From: Bagarius yarrelli
Taxonomy: Eukaryota; Chordata; Actinopteri; Siluriformes; Sisoridae
Direction of reading: 5' to 3'
Length of the DNA: 64,000 nt
Assembly (NCBI GenBank): GCA_005784505.1
Contig: VCAZ01000193.1
Location: 248,001-312,000 of the forward strand
Each line of letters starts with the position of its first letter. Position 1 is the stretch's first letter. The translations under genes were made by a program, and so were the position numbers. Shown here piece by piece: positions 55,498 to 64,000 of this stretch. A model generated the notes under the pieces. That model was not told the origin of the DNA. It saw only the letters and a program-made list of their open reading frames with translations, and ran no database searches.

Positions 55498-55637
55498 AGA
55501 GGTGGTAGCCAAGTGATTAAATGGAAGATTGTGTGCTTGATTCCCAGTACAACCAAATTACCACTGCTGGGCCCCTGGGCAAGGCCCCCAATTGCTTAAT
55601 TGTATAAATTAATTAAATGTTAAGTTGCTCTGTATTT
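55498..55637 (+). repeat. SINE-A with internal deletions
   Basis: AGGTGGTAGCCAAGTGATTA, GTGTGCTTGATTCCCAGTAC, CAAATTACCACTGCTGGGCC, GGCAAGGCCCCCAATTGCTT and AATTGTATAAATTAATTAAA with TTAAGTTGCTCTG. Confidence 0.88.
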
Positions 55638-55766
55638 AACTGTATTTTCTTCAATCTAAAATTGCTTCTCATATTTGTTGTATCGCTGGACATAAATAAA
55701 TTTGATCACCTTATCACTGAATAATTCATACAGAATTAATAGCATATTCGAATAAAAGGTATATGT
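55638..55766. other. Spacer between two SINEs
   Basis: AT-rich, no feature. Confidence 0.4.
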
Positions 55767-55950
55767 TGGGTAAGTGGTAGTTATGTAATTAAGGTGTTGG
55801 ACTGCTGATAGGAGGTTCAAGTCCCAGCACCACCAAGCTGCCACTCAACTGTGTTTAACTGTTTTATTGGATAAACAAGATAAAATGTAAGTCGTTCTGG
55901 ATAAGAGTGTTGGCCACATGCCAGAAATGGAAATGTAATGGAAATGTAGA
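55767..55950 (+). repeat. SINE-A with a deletion and duplicated tail
   Basis: AAGTGGTAGTTATGTAATTA, AGGTGTTGGACTGCTGATAG, AGGTTCAAGTCCCAGCACCA, CCAAGCTGCCACTCAACTGT and GTAAGTCGTTCTGGATAAGA. The tail has a repeated GGAAATGTA unit. The GGGCCCCTGAGCAAGGCCC block is lost. Confidence 0.88.
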
Positions 55951-56269
55951 TTTAACATGTGATTGGCCTTACGACAGTGCCGTGCTATTAAAGATAAATA
56001 TTTACCAACAATCGCGATCAGGATCTGTGAATCCAACAACGACGTACTTTAATAACCTCATCATTTTTAGCCTCATACAGTCAATCCAGAGTCTATACTC
56101 AAATAACTGGTTTCACAACTAACATAGGGGCAATTTTGTAGACATGTTTTGGATAAGTGGGTAAAAACAACACAACCCAGAAAATCCATACAGACCTTCA
56201 AACTATGCCAAATAGTTTTTCAGGCAGAACTGATAAAGTGCTAACACTACCGACAGAAATATTTCAGGC
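55951..56269. other. Non-coding, nothing recognised
   Basis: AT-rich, no repeats or frames of note. Confidence 0.4.
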
Positions 56270-56393
56270 ATTTGAAAGATTCCCTTATATATAGAGCAAA
56301 CTGAGCAGGTAAGGGCCCCAAAGTGGCAGCGGGAATTGAACCCATAATTTTCCTATCAGCAGGTCAACATCTAAACCACCAAGCTTCCACTTT
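56270..56393 (-). repeat. SINE-A, inverted, diverged
   Basis: ATTCCCTTATATATAGAGCA, AACTGAGCAGGTAAGGGCCC, GTGGCAGCGGGAATTGAACC, CATAATTTTCCTATCAGCAG and CCACCAAGCTTCCACTTTTT. Confidence 0.65.
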
Positions 56394-57007
56394 TTACTAC
56401 CCACCCTTTAATTACTTACTACTCCATTTTATTTGTTTGTAACATAAAAACTATCACTTTCTAAAATTCATTCCCCCCTCCAGAGATTTCTTGAGAAGTG
56501 ATCTAAATCTTATATAAGGCTGATCCTGTAGATCTCTAAACAGCACAGCTATTAGTGAAGACGTCTCACTTGTCTAACTTAAAGGCTTAACCTGCTGTTT
56601 CCATGACCACCTGAGAAATCTGTCCAAATCTGCTAATGGTCAGGTTATTAGCAAGCATGTAAACACACTGACTGCTGTGCTTGTGCATCTGTGTGCTGCA
56701 TCACAATGTCTGAGAAGCATTTTGTTGTGTGTCTAAGAATTCAGTTGAGATTAAACCCAAACTGACTTTTAAAAAAAGATTTAAGAAGAAATAAAACCTA
56801 TAAGTCTCTTAAAGCAAAGGCTAACAAGACTTTTTCCTGAATTGAGTCCTAAGGCAGGGAATAACTTGGGGGGGTTAAAAGCTAAAGGAAGCTAAAGGCT
56901 AGTAAAGTGGTAACATTGTCATTTTGTTTATGTATTCGTGGCAAAAATATCATAAATGGGTCATTGAAACAAATTTGTGGTATACATCTTTAGCAGAGGT
57001 GGGTATA
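56394..57007. other. Non-coding, nothing recognised
   Basis: AT-rich, moderately complex, no element recognised. Confidence 0.4.
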
Positions 57008-57222
57008 ATGCATTACATTAACTAGATTGGGGGGGGGGGTGGGGGGGGGGGGGGGGGGGGGGGGGGGGTGGGTTTGGGGGGGGGGGGGGGGGGGGGGTGG
57101 GGGGGGGGGGGGGGGGTGGCCTAGCTCAGGGTCACAACAGTGGTACCTTGGTGGAGCTGGGAATCAAACCTACTATCTTTGGGTTGGTAGTTCAACACCT
57201 TAGCCATGAGCCACCACTTCCC
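57008..57222 (-). repeat. SINE-A, inverted, carrying a long G tract
   Basis: Left remnant AATGCATTACATTAACTAGA leads into the G tract; on the right come CCTAGCTCAGGGTCACAACA, CTTGGTGGAGCTGGGAATCA, AACCTACTATCTTTGGGTTG and ATGAGCCACCACTTCCCA in correct reverse order. The tract replaces the family's short TTGGGGGTTAAGGG segment. Confidence 0.8.
57029..57119 (+). repeat. Poly-G tract, 91 bp
   Basis: Almost all G, broken only by single T and one TTT. It begins and ends exactly where inverted SINE-A copies have their GGGGG run. It could be real slippage expansion, a G-quadruplex-prone site or a sequencing/assembly artefact. Confidence 0.9.
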
Positions 57223-57740
57223 ATACAATAAAATAGCGAGTCTCGTGATAGGCTGCAGCCTTCTAAAGTACATAGTGAAACCCAATCATAAATAATGTCA
57301 GAAATGGAAAGAAGCGAGCATATCAGTGGAGACAGGCCACATTTTTATATTTTATATTATATATTATTTATGTTATATTTTTATTTTTACTCTAAGGAGT
57401 AAAGAGTAAAAGAGTTACATAATACAATGTATTCTATGTGACAGCGTGCATGAATTCCAGCGTCAACCTGGAAAAACATGTTGCGGTAAGTTTCATTAAA
57501 ATAACTATTTGAGAAGGATTTTGCAATGATGGGCACTTTAACCTTACTGTAAAATCTTTTACAATCGTGATGTCTTTTACTCGTATTTATGTAGTTAATT
57601 AGTATTTTTTCTGGATTCATGATTTTCCTTCATATATTCAGATCTGAGGTAACTAATAATGCTCGATTAACTTTAAACATTAGTACGTTTACTGTTGCTT
57701 TAGTTATTTATTTTATAACATTTGTGTTATTTTGAAATAC
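57223..57740. other. Non-coding, nothing recognised
   Basis: AT-rich; a 77-codon minus-strand frame (57387-57620) has no domain. Confidence 0.4.
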
Positions 57741-58245
57741 ACATTTACATTTACAGCATTTGGCAGACAGCCTTACCCAAAGTGACGTACATTTTTCTCT
57801 TTTATATAACTAAGCAATTGGGGGTTAAGGGCCTTGCTCAGGGGCCCAGCAAAAACACATACACACACACTCGAACATTTTTTGTTAAGCACAGTCACTT
57901 TACAATACTATAGTAACTTACAATACTATAGTCACTTTACTTACTTCACAATGCTATTTGCACAGTACTGCTGTAATTTGCACATTTCGTGTCTACCTCG
58001 TCTACAATATGGTCTATCCTGTTTAGTGGCTCTTTGTTGTTTTGTAAATTCTATGTTTTGTGTAGCACCAGGGGGTCCTGGAGAAACGTTATTTCATCTC
58101 ACTGTGTACTGCATCTGCTTTATATGGTTGAAATGACAATAAAGCTCCTTGAACCTTGAAGCAGTGGCAACTTGTTGCTGTGGTGCTGAGAATCGAACCC
58201 TGGTCTTCCAATTAGCCTTCCAACATCTTAACCACGGCATCCCCC
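57741..58245 (-). repeat. SINE-A, inverted, split by a retroposon insertion
   Basis: The 3' half (57741-57851) reads ACATTTACAGCATTTGGCAG, ACTAAGCAATTGGGGGTTAA, GGGCCTTGCTCAGGGGCCCA. The 5' half resumes at 58160 with GCAGTGGCAACTTG, GGTGCTGAGAATCGAACCCT, GGTCTTCCAATTAGCCTTCC and AACATCTTAACCACGG. AGCA is present on both sides of the insert. Confidence 0.9.
57852..58159 (+). mobile_element. LINE 3' end inserted into a SINE
   Basis: Contains TATTTGCACAGTACTGCTGT, TGTAAATTCTATGTTTTGTG, TAGCACCAGGGGGTCCTGGA, GAAACGTTATTTCATCTCAC, GTTGAAATGACAATAAAGCT and a CCTTGAACCTTGAA tail, as in 5'-truncated fish LINE 3' UTRs. It is flanked by AGCA (57848-57851 and 58160-58163), a likely short target-site duplication. 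Open frames here are not genes. Confidence 0.75.
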
Positions 58246-60227
58246 TTATCATTAGAGTAGCATCGTTATCATAGTTTTCCCACTGTTTAAATTGCCCTTC
58301 TGATCCTATTAATGGGTAAAAGTGTAGTTTTAATGTTTTATTTTTTTAACGCTGCCATCCATTTGTTGTAGTTCTTTCTACCTCATTTTCTATTCTTCAC
58401 CCTCTATTATTTCAGATGAGTAATGAAGACAGTGCTATTTTATCTGCACACTGAATGCTGTTTGCATTTCTTATTGCCAGGCAGATAAGTAAATCCCAAG
58501 GCAAAGATTTGGCCTTTGGTGCTATCATTCAGGTCAACCTTTTCAGCATTTATCTTGTGCTGCCCCCAACCTGAGCCCCACTCACACCCCTTAGATTCGA
58601 AATGAAGCACCCGCAGTGTTTAAGTCTCTTTTTGTATGCACAGCCATTATTGAGTTGATAAGATAGCATCTCTCCAGTGGGGGGTTTGGTGGAGGCCAGG
58701 GGTGAAATGGATGGCCCATTCCCTGAGTGTTTTGCAAATGAATGCACCCCGGAAGGCCTCCAGGACAGCCTGGACTAATTCAGAAAGCCTCCACCCCCCA
58801 TTCTTCACTGCCTCCTCCATGCAAGCCAGTGTATTATACTCATATACCAGCAGTCATTAGTATTACCAAGCACAGTTCTTATTATATTTTGAGTTCCAGT
58901 TGAACACCTGCAGTTTAATAAGCTGGAGTTTGGCACTGCGGTCTGTGTCTCCAGTGGTGCTTGGTAAATAAAATGAATTTTTAGGCCACACGGTTTTCAC
59001 TTTAATAGATTAAAGAAATGTTTCTAGCAGTTCTTCTGACCTACCCAGAGTCAAGACCCATTTCATTTAAGTTTTACCCTGAAACACCTGAAGGAAATCA
59101 AATTACACAGCCAAAAGGGTTCAACAGCAGAGTCTCACTTGAGGCCTGAAAAACACTTTAAGCCCCCAAAGCTTCCAAAGTCCAGAGCTTTAACGAAGCA
59201 GAAATTCACCCCGGGGGAACGTCCAGCTGTTGATGGTGGTTACATTCTGATAGATAGAGTGTGGAAATGACAGAAGGAGAATAGTTAAGACATGCCCCAC
59301 ACCTCTCTTTTGCTCGGCTACTGAGGCAGATGGCTGGCCACAGGTGTGGACGCATGCAAAACCCTCATTTCTGTCTTTCTCTTTGGAAAAAATTTCAACT
59401 GACCTGAAAAATAATTTACATTTCACTGCATTTAATATAAACACACACGGAAGGCAATATGTTGGAATGATTTTTTTTATACCTTCTGGTCTTGCTTTTT
59501 TTTTTGGTAAAATTAGTGTTAATTAATGCCTGTCCAACTTGTGGAAGGTCGAAGAGATAAACAAGAATATACTTAACCCCTTAGTAATAAGCCTGAGGCT
59601 CAAAGGCGGGGTTCTTAACATAATTATAACAGGATTTGTATGTATTAAACATTTCCCAACTACGGTTAAAGAGAATAGATGGTTTTGTTTAGTGAATGCT
59701 ACATTGGTACATAAGCATTGAGTCTCAAATTCTTCTAATTTTTCCTCTCTCTTAAATCTTTAAAGATTGGTCTTTCTTTCTATATTTTCCCTCTCTCCCT
59801 CTTTTTCTTTAAAGCTTCTTCTCCACATCTTCTTCTTAAAGTTAAGAAGCGTAAGTGTGTTATGACCACACTGACAGATAAGCCGCCATAAAACTAGTCT
59901 TGGTGATGACATCTATGTGCAGCCCTGAAGATGTGCTGATGGATCCTTTGCTTGGAGGAAATATAGTATAAGGGCTCTAAAGATGAAGGGAATCCAGCGA
60001 AAAATGACTTACACATTCTGTAAAGATGGTGATGAAATCTTTGCAAACAATCTTTTCTTTTCAAAACTATATCCACACATTCACCCAAGCCCTAGTTCTA
60101 GCTGACTCAAGACATGCTAATGTGACCAAATTTGTGGCCAGTATCAAACATCACAATGGAAATGAGCAACATGGTTTTGACGAGTATACAACTACCGACT
60201 ACACCATGAATTCCCAATAATCAAGCT
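58246..60227. other. Repeat-poor stretch with strong regulatory-element candidates
   Basis: 58420-58860 and 59000-59400 are long, complex and repeat-free, with motifs such as GGCAGATAAGTAAATCCCAA (GATA-type) and CAGCTGTTGATGG. Frames on the minus strand (58550-58747, 59190-59444) have no domains. 59740-59830 is pyrimidine-rich. 59850-60220 is complex but unremarkable. Confidence 0.4.
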
Positions 60228-60514
60228 ATATGGACAAAATTATCTAGATTTGTTTTTATTTGTTTTTTATTCAGCCACATTAATATTAGTCAGTGCAGTC
60301 AGTGTTTCAGATCATCTCAAAGTGTGCAGTGGGGTAGATGTTAGGGCTCTGTGCAGATGCAGTGTCATGCTAGAACAGTGTACCGGTAATGCTACAACAA
60401 ATAAATATTCTAGACATCTCTATGCTTCTATTCTGGCATTTGTAGCAGCATCCTGGGAAAAAAAAACACCTATGTTGGTATGCTGGTAATGTGTCTACAA
60501 ATTTTTAGCCAATA
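60228..60514 (+). mobile_element. MITE family T, internally deleted, both ends present
   Basis: Left end TATATGGACAAAATTATCTA, right end TAATGTGTCTACAAATTTTT with AGCCAATA. Centre: GTGCAGTCAGTGTTTCAGAT, GGGGTAGATGTTAGGGCTCT, CAGTGTCATGCTAGAACAGT. About half the interior is missing. No transposase. Confidence 0.8.
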
Positions 60515-61291
60515 ACTTTTTTTTTTTTTCGCACAGCTAGTTCCCAAAGACATTTATCTGTTGCCATGTACATTTTGTACGTCTCAAGGCTAAGAGCTAG
60601 CTACCATTCAGGCAGTGTTATCAGCAGGATGATTATACTAGCAAATTGCTAGCCGTAGCATGCAATTTCTTTACCTGCAATCTATGCATCTAGCTAATTT
60701 TGTGGCAGTAATACCGAAAATGTGTAGGTCAGTGGTTTAAGTGGTAAAAGTGTTTATATCTTTATGTGAATATGGGCATGTAAATATGACTTAGTAGTTT
60801 TACTTCGACTTGAGTAAGAAAAAAGAGAACCCCGAAATCTTGTATTAATATATTTAAATAATATCATCTAAAATATATTGTTTGTCTCCATTAAATCCAT
60901 TAAATAAATAGATGTTGACACTAAATAATTATGAAAAAAAGATAAAGTCTTGATAAAGTGGGCGATACATGTAGAATGTCTTTATTGAATTGAACTAAAA
61001 TTAATTAAAATTAATGTCATTTCACTCCTTTGTATACACTGAAATTAGGATCACTGGTCCGGACTGGTGTTTATAAAATTAGGTAAAAATATATAATCAG
61101 AGACCATTTTACAAATAAATACAACAAGTGTATCATGATATACACCATGAGTAATCTGAGTAAATTATTGTCTGATTAAGTGTATTTACTCAGTCTGAAA
61201 AGCTTGAATCGAGTAAGGAACGTAACTTAATCTAAATCTAAAGAATTCGTTTTTAATTATAGTTTTTTTAATGATACAATAAAATGTATTT
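60515..61291. other. AT-rich non-coding stretch
   Basis: No repeats or frames of note; a few ATTA-type words. Confidence 0.4.
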
Positions 61292-61434
61292 ACCTTTCTG
61301 GCAGTTGATAGAAACCCTTATCCAGAGCTACTTACACTGAACTGTTTTTTTTTATCCAGCAGTGTCAGTCTTGGGAATTAAACCCATGACCTTCCGATTA
61401 GCACTCCAACACCTTCACGACTGAGCTACCCCCC
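61292..61434 (-). repeat. SINE-A, inverted, with a deletion
   Basis: TTCTGGCAGTTGATAGAAAC, CCTTATCCAGAGCTACTTAC, TCTTGGGAATTAAACCCATG, ACCTTCCGATTAGCACTCCA and ACGACTGAGCTACCCCCCTT. The AATTGGGGGTTAAGGGCC block is lost. Confidence 0.88.
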
Positions 61435-61837
61435 TTGAAAAACATCTATAAAAGGTAAAAAAAAAAAAACTGTATTTCTGTGGTGCTCCTGTAACAAACA
61501 GCAGTACAGATTGATCCGTTCTGCAGTTTTTACACTCGAACAGTTTAATAATTTACTGATGGACATACACCAACTGAATATTTCCCAAAAGATCCTTCTA
61601 TGTTTTATGAGGAATGCACAGACTGCCAGCTGAACAAATTATCACTTACCAACGTTTGCCTTTACTCTTTCTACAGGATCACGGTGTAGAAAGACAAACT
61701 ATCTGTTTATTTTTTCCTTATTTAAAAATCTCATCTAAGCTAGATATATTATCCTGTCCCTGAGCCTTGTGGGAGGAAAAACATTGATGCTTGATGTAGA
61801 TTTTAGGTGAATGACTTATTTAAGTCATCTATTAGTA
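61435..61837. other. Non-coding, nothing recognised
   Basis: AT-rich, no element recognised. Confidence 0.4.
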
Positions 61838-62013
61838 CAGTGACGCGGTAGTTGGTATCTCAGTGGTTAGGGTGTTGGACTGCTAATCAGAAGATTTCCA
61901 GCACCGCTAAGTTGCCACTGTTGGACCCCTGAGCAAGGCTCTTAAACCCTTATGTAATTAAATGTAAGTCGCTCTGGATAAGGGCATCTGCCAATCCCAT
62001 AAAAGTAAATAGT
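61838..62013 (+). repeat. SINE-A, near full length
   Basis: GTAGTTGGTATCTCAGTGGT, TAGGGTGTTGGACTGCTAAT, CCAGCACCGCTAAGTTGCCA, CCCCTGAGCAAGGCTCTTAA and GTAAGTCGCTCTGGATAAGG with GCATCTGCCAATCCCATAA. Confidence 0.92.
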
Positions 62014-63229
62014 GTTGTTAAAGGGTTTGTTTAGGGTGACCTGCTTCTGCTATGTTTTTTTAGGAAGGCTGTAAGACTTTGTTGTTTCCTCAGGGAGACT
62101 AAAGACAACAAAAAAATATAATAATTACCCATATGTCGGGCAAAACAGCAGTTCAAATGTTGCTCTGAAATTATCTGATTTCAAAATCAGTAATTATTTC
62201 ATTTCCTGAGATAAGCACTTTGTTGCCGCGTGCTCATTATAGCCTTTTCATCGTATGCTAATTTTGGAAAGACAAAACCCCTGGCTGGAGGGGACGACCT
62301 ATTGTAGCCAGACTGGAAGTGGTTCAAATGCAAGCAGCCAAAATAAACTGCAATTGGCATGTTATCAATATAATGGAGAACAGCAAAGCAATACCCATAA
62401 CGCAAAGCAACGCCATGTTTATGCAAGACTTGGAGCAGCTGGTAATTATTCGGCTAAAAATGTAGCCCAACTACAGTTAAAAGTCATTTTAAGGGGTTTT
62501 TCAGGAAACGTTTGAGTACTGTTTTAAGCGGCGTGTCCATTTGTTCGCGTTAGCTGAACACAATCGCAGAATAACACAGTGGTTATCGGGGTTCACGTTG
62601 TGGCTCTCCGTGTTCTTAGCTTCTGTTATTCCGTGTGCAGATCTTATCAGGTGGTCAGGACTTTTTTGGCTATTCACATTTGGTTCCTATTTAGATGTCT
62701 CATTGCACAGAGAACCGAGTCGATTAAAGCAGCCCAGACGATTCCCACTCAGGAAATTAGAGTCCGATTATAGCGATTCCATTGAGCGGTCAAGGTTCTG
62801 TAACTTAAAGGAAAGGAAAATGAACGAGGAGACTAGGGGGGGGGGAGTTGTTCTATTTGCATGCCTGTTTTCTCCATATGCGAGTTTGGGAATGTCTGAG
62901 TTAACAATCGAACTGCAATTTATAAAAAATGTGTTAAAATACGAGGAGAGTGAGGTTTCTCCAATAATCCATGCAGGAGCTGCTCATTATGTATTCACTA
63001 GTCAGTGTGAAGACTTTTACGAGACACAGCCAGTAGTAAATCCCAGTTATGGTAAGTTGTTTCAAGTCACTTTTAAAAGAAAAATGGAAAGGAAAGGAAA
63101 ATGTTTTTAACCGTCTGCTCTTAAACTGTCATTAGTACAGGCAAGGGTTTTAGCAGTTTCACCACCAAAAGAAATAAAATCCTTTTTTTTTTTTCTTAAA
63201 ACAGAATTATACTAAAAGCCTACAGGGCA
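62014..63229. other. Complex, repeat-free island with a 189-codon frame
   Basis: 62200-63060 is unusually complex and repeat-free apart from a G run at 62837-62846. A plus-strand frame at 62541-63110 (189 aa) starts with a hydrophobic stretch (LWLSVFLASVIPCADLIRW) and continues with charged segments. I recognise no domain and see no splice context or homologue. A frame this long is not rare by chance in 64 kb. The island also contains homeodomain-type words (GTATGCTAATTTTGGAAAG, GGTAATTATTCGGC), so a regulatory element is as likely as coding. Confidence 0.3.
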
Positions 63230-63233
63230 GTCA

Positions 63234-63480
63234 TTAGGGGCAGTGGTGGCTCAAATGGTTGAGGGCTAAGTTGTTGTTTGGACCTGGGTTTATGCCTCAC
63301 CACCGCCACTGATGGGGTCCTTGAGGGGTCCTTGAGCAAGACCCTTAACTCTTCCTGCTACAGGAGCGCTGTATCATAGCTGACCCTGTGCTCTGATCCC
63401 AACTTTCTAAGATGGGATATGCAAAGAAACAAATATCACTGTGCTGTTGAGTCTGTGTGACAAATAAAGACATTTACATT
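63234..63480 (+). repeat. SINE-B, full length
   Basis: GGGGCAGTGGTGGCTCAAAT, GGTCCTTGAGCAAGACCCTT, CTACAGGAGCGCTGTATCAT, AGCTGACCCTGTGCTCTGAT, CCAACTTTCTAAGATGGGAT, ATCACTGTGCTGTTGAGTC and a CAAATAAAGACATTTAC tail. A duplicated GGGGTCCTTGAG is present. This is the reference copy for the family here. Confidence 0.88.
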
Positions 63481-63501
63481 AAACACCATTTAAAATTAAC
63501 T

Positions 63502-63752
63502 ATATGGACAAAAGTATTGGGACAGCTATCCATGGCAGTCATATGCAAGTTTGTTTTTCGATTTGGATTCTAATAAAGCTTTTCGCAAGAGTTTTTCGCA
63601 AGATTGAAAATTGTTATAAAGATTTACTCATTTGGCCATTAATGCTGGATGAGGAGGACTGGGGTGCAGTTGAATGTTCCCGTTCATCCCAGTTATGTTT
63701 AGTGAGCTTGAGGTCAGGGCTCTGTGAAAAACACTTGAGTTTAGAAAACTCT
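63502..63752 (+). mobile_element. MITE family T, left two-thirds
   Basis: Left end TATATGGACAAAAGTATTGG with GACAGCTATCCATGGCAG; centre GATGAGGAGGACTGGGGTGC, GTTCCCGTTCATCCCAGTTA, GAGCTTGAGGTCAGGGCTCT. The right end is missing. The 83-codon frame 63504-63755 is this repeat. Confidence 0.85.
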
Positions 63753-63811
63753 TAGATTTAAGTGTGTCTTCATGAATCTCAGTGGTGTTGTGCATTTGTG
63801 TATTAAACAGG

Positions 63812-63972
63812 TAGTTGTAGTTAAGGTTGGACTGCTTATTGAAAAATCAGGGTTTGATTCTCAGCAGCACCAAGTTGTGGCCCCTAAGCAAGGCCCTTTA
63901 CCTTAATCTTAAAGAATGAATGTACATCACTCTGGGTAAGGGCATCTGCCAAATGCTGTAAATGTAAATAAA
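63812..63972 (+). repeat. SINE-A at the window's right end
   Basis: GTAGTTGTAGTTAAGGTTGG, ACTGCTTATTGAAAAATCAG, GGGTTTGATTCTCAGCAGCA, CCCCTAAGCAAGGCCCTTTA and CACTCTGGGTAAGGGCATCT with GCCAAATGCTGTAAATG. Confidence 0.9.
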
Positions 63973-64000
63973 GATACAACATGTGTGCCTCCTAACTTGT

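Noticed and set aside
891..63972. Functional tRNA genes at the SINE heads
   Set aside because: A- and B-box-like words are present but no cloverleaf with intact acceptor stem was seen, and each head is fused to the SINE body.

Overview
The window reads as non-coding DNA from a teleost fish. Three things point there: AT-rich sequence crowded with microsatellites, dozens of copies of a tRNA-derived SINE whose 3' half ends in a short segment like ATGTAAGTCGCTCTGGAT, and fish-type DNA-transposon relics and LINE 3' ends. The SINE and MITE mix resembles ostariophysan fish, perhaps a catfish, but that is inference from memory of repeat families. No complete protein-coding gene, true tRNA, rRNA or CRISPR array was found. 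Most long open frames lie in tandem repeats, purine tracts or transposon relics.

The only good hint of a host gene is at the left edge. Bases 2-79 are open in one frame and run into a near-consensus splice donor (GTAAGT, 80-85), so the window may lie mostly or wholly in an intron of a plus-strand gene that begins to the left. A second, weaker exon-like block is at 42472-42593.

Layout. 1-9.5 kb is a dense repeat zone: an inverted SINE pair, several degraded SINEs, V-SINE-like elements in both orientations, an L2/Maui-like LINE 3' end, a hAT-like relic, a 406-bp MITE, and an unnamed repeat family that recurs at 48 kb. 9.9-13.7 kb holds a repeat-poor island, a CRE/TATA cluster, and a MITE containing about 180 bp of telomere-like CCCTAA variants. 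13.7-21 kb is AT-rich with a broken LINE reverse transcriptase. 21-27 kb has a local 270-300 bp repeat pair and CT, TA and C-rich simple repeats. 27-37.2 kb has a hAT MITE, several tandem repeats and a 700-bp purine-rich tract. 37.7-38.4 kb is a foldback element with roughly 190-240 bp arms; a half copy lies at 34.4 kb. 38.9-39.4 kb is a run of three SINEs. 40-52 kb is relatively repeat-poor and has several complex islands that look like regulatory candidates, including a perfect RFX palindrome. 52.85-54.29 kb is a 29-bp minisatellite of about 49 units. 55.5-58.3 kb has SINEs, one carrying a 91-bp G tract and another split by a LINE 3' end with an AGCA duplication. 58-64 kb mixes complex islands with SINEs and MITEs.

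There are no genes here working together. The pattern is repeated retroposon and MITE insertion, often nested, into a region with scattered complex islands that could be conserved regulatory DNA. Conservation cannot be judged without alignment. I saw no evidence of a new multi-gene system.
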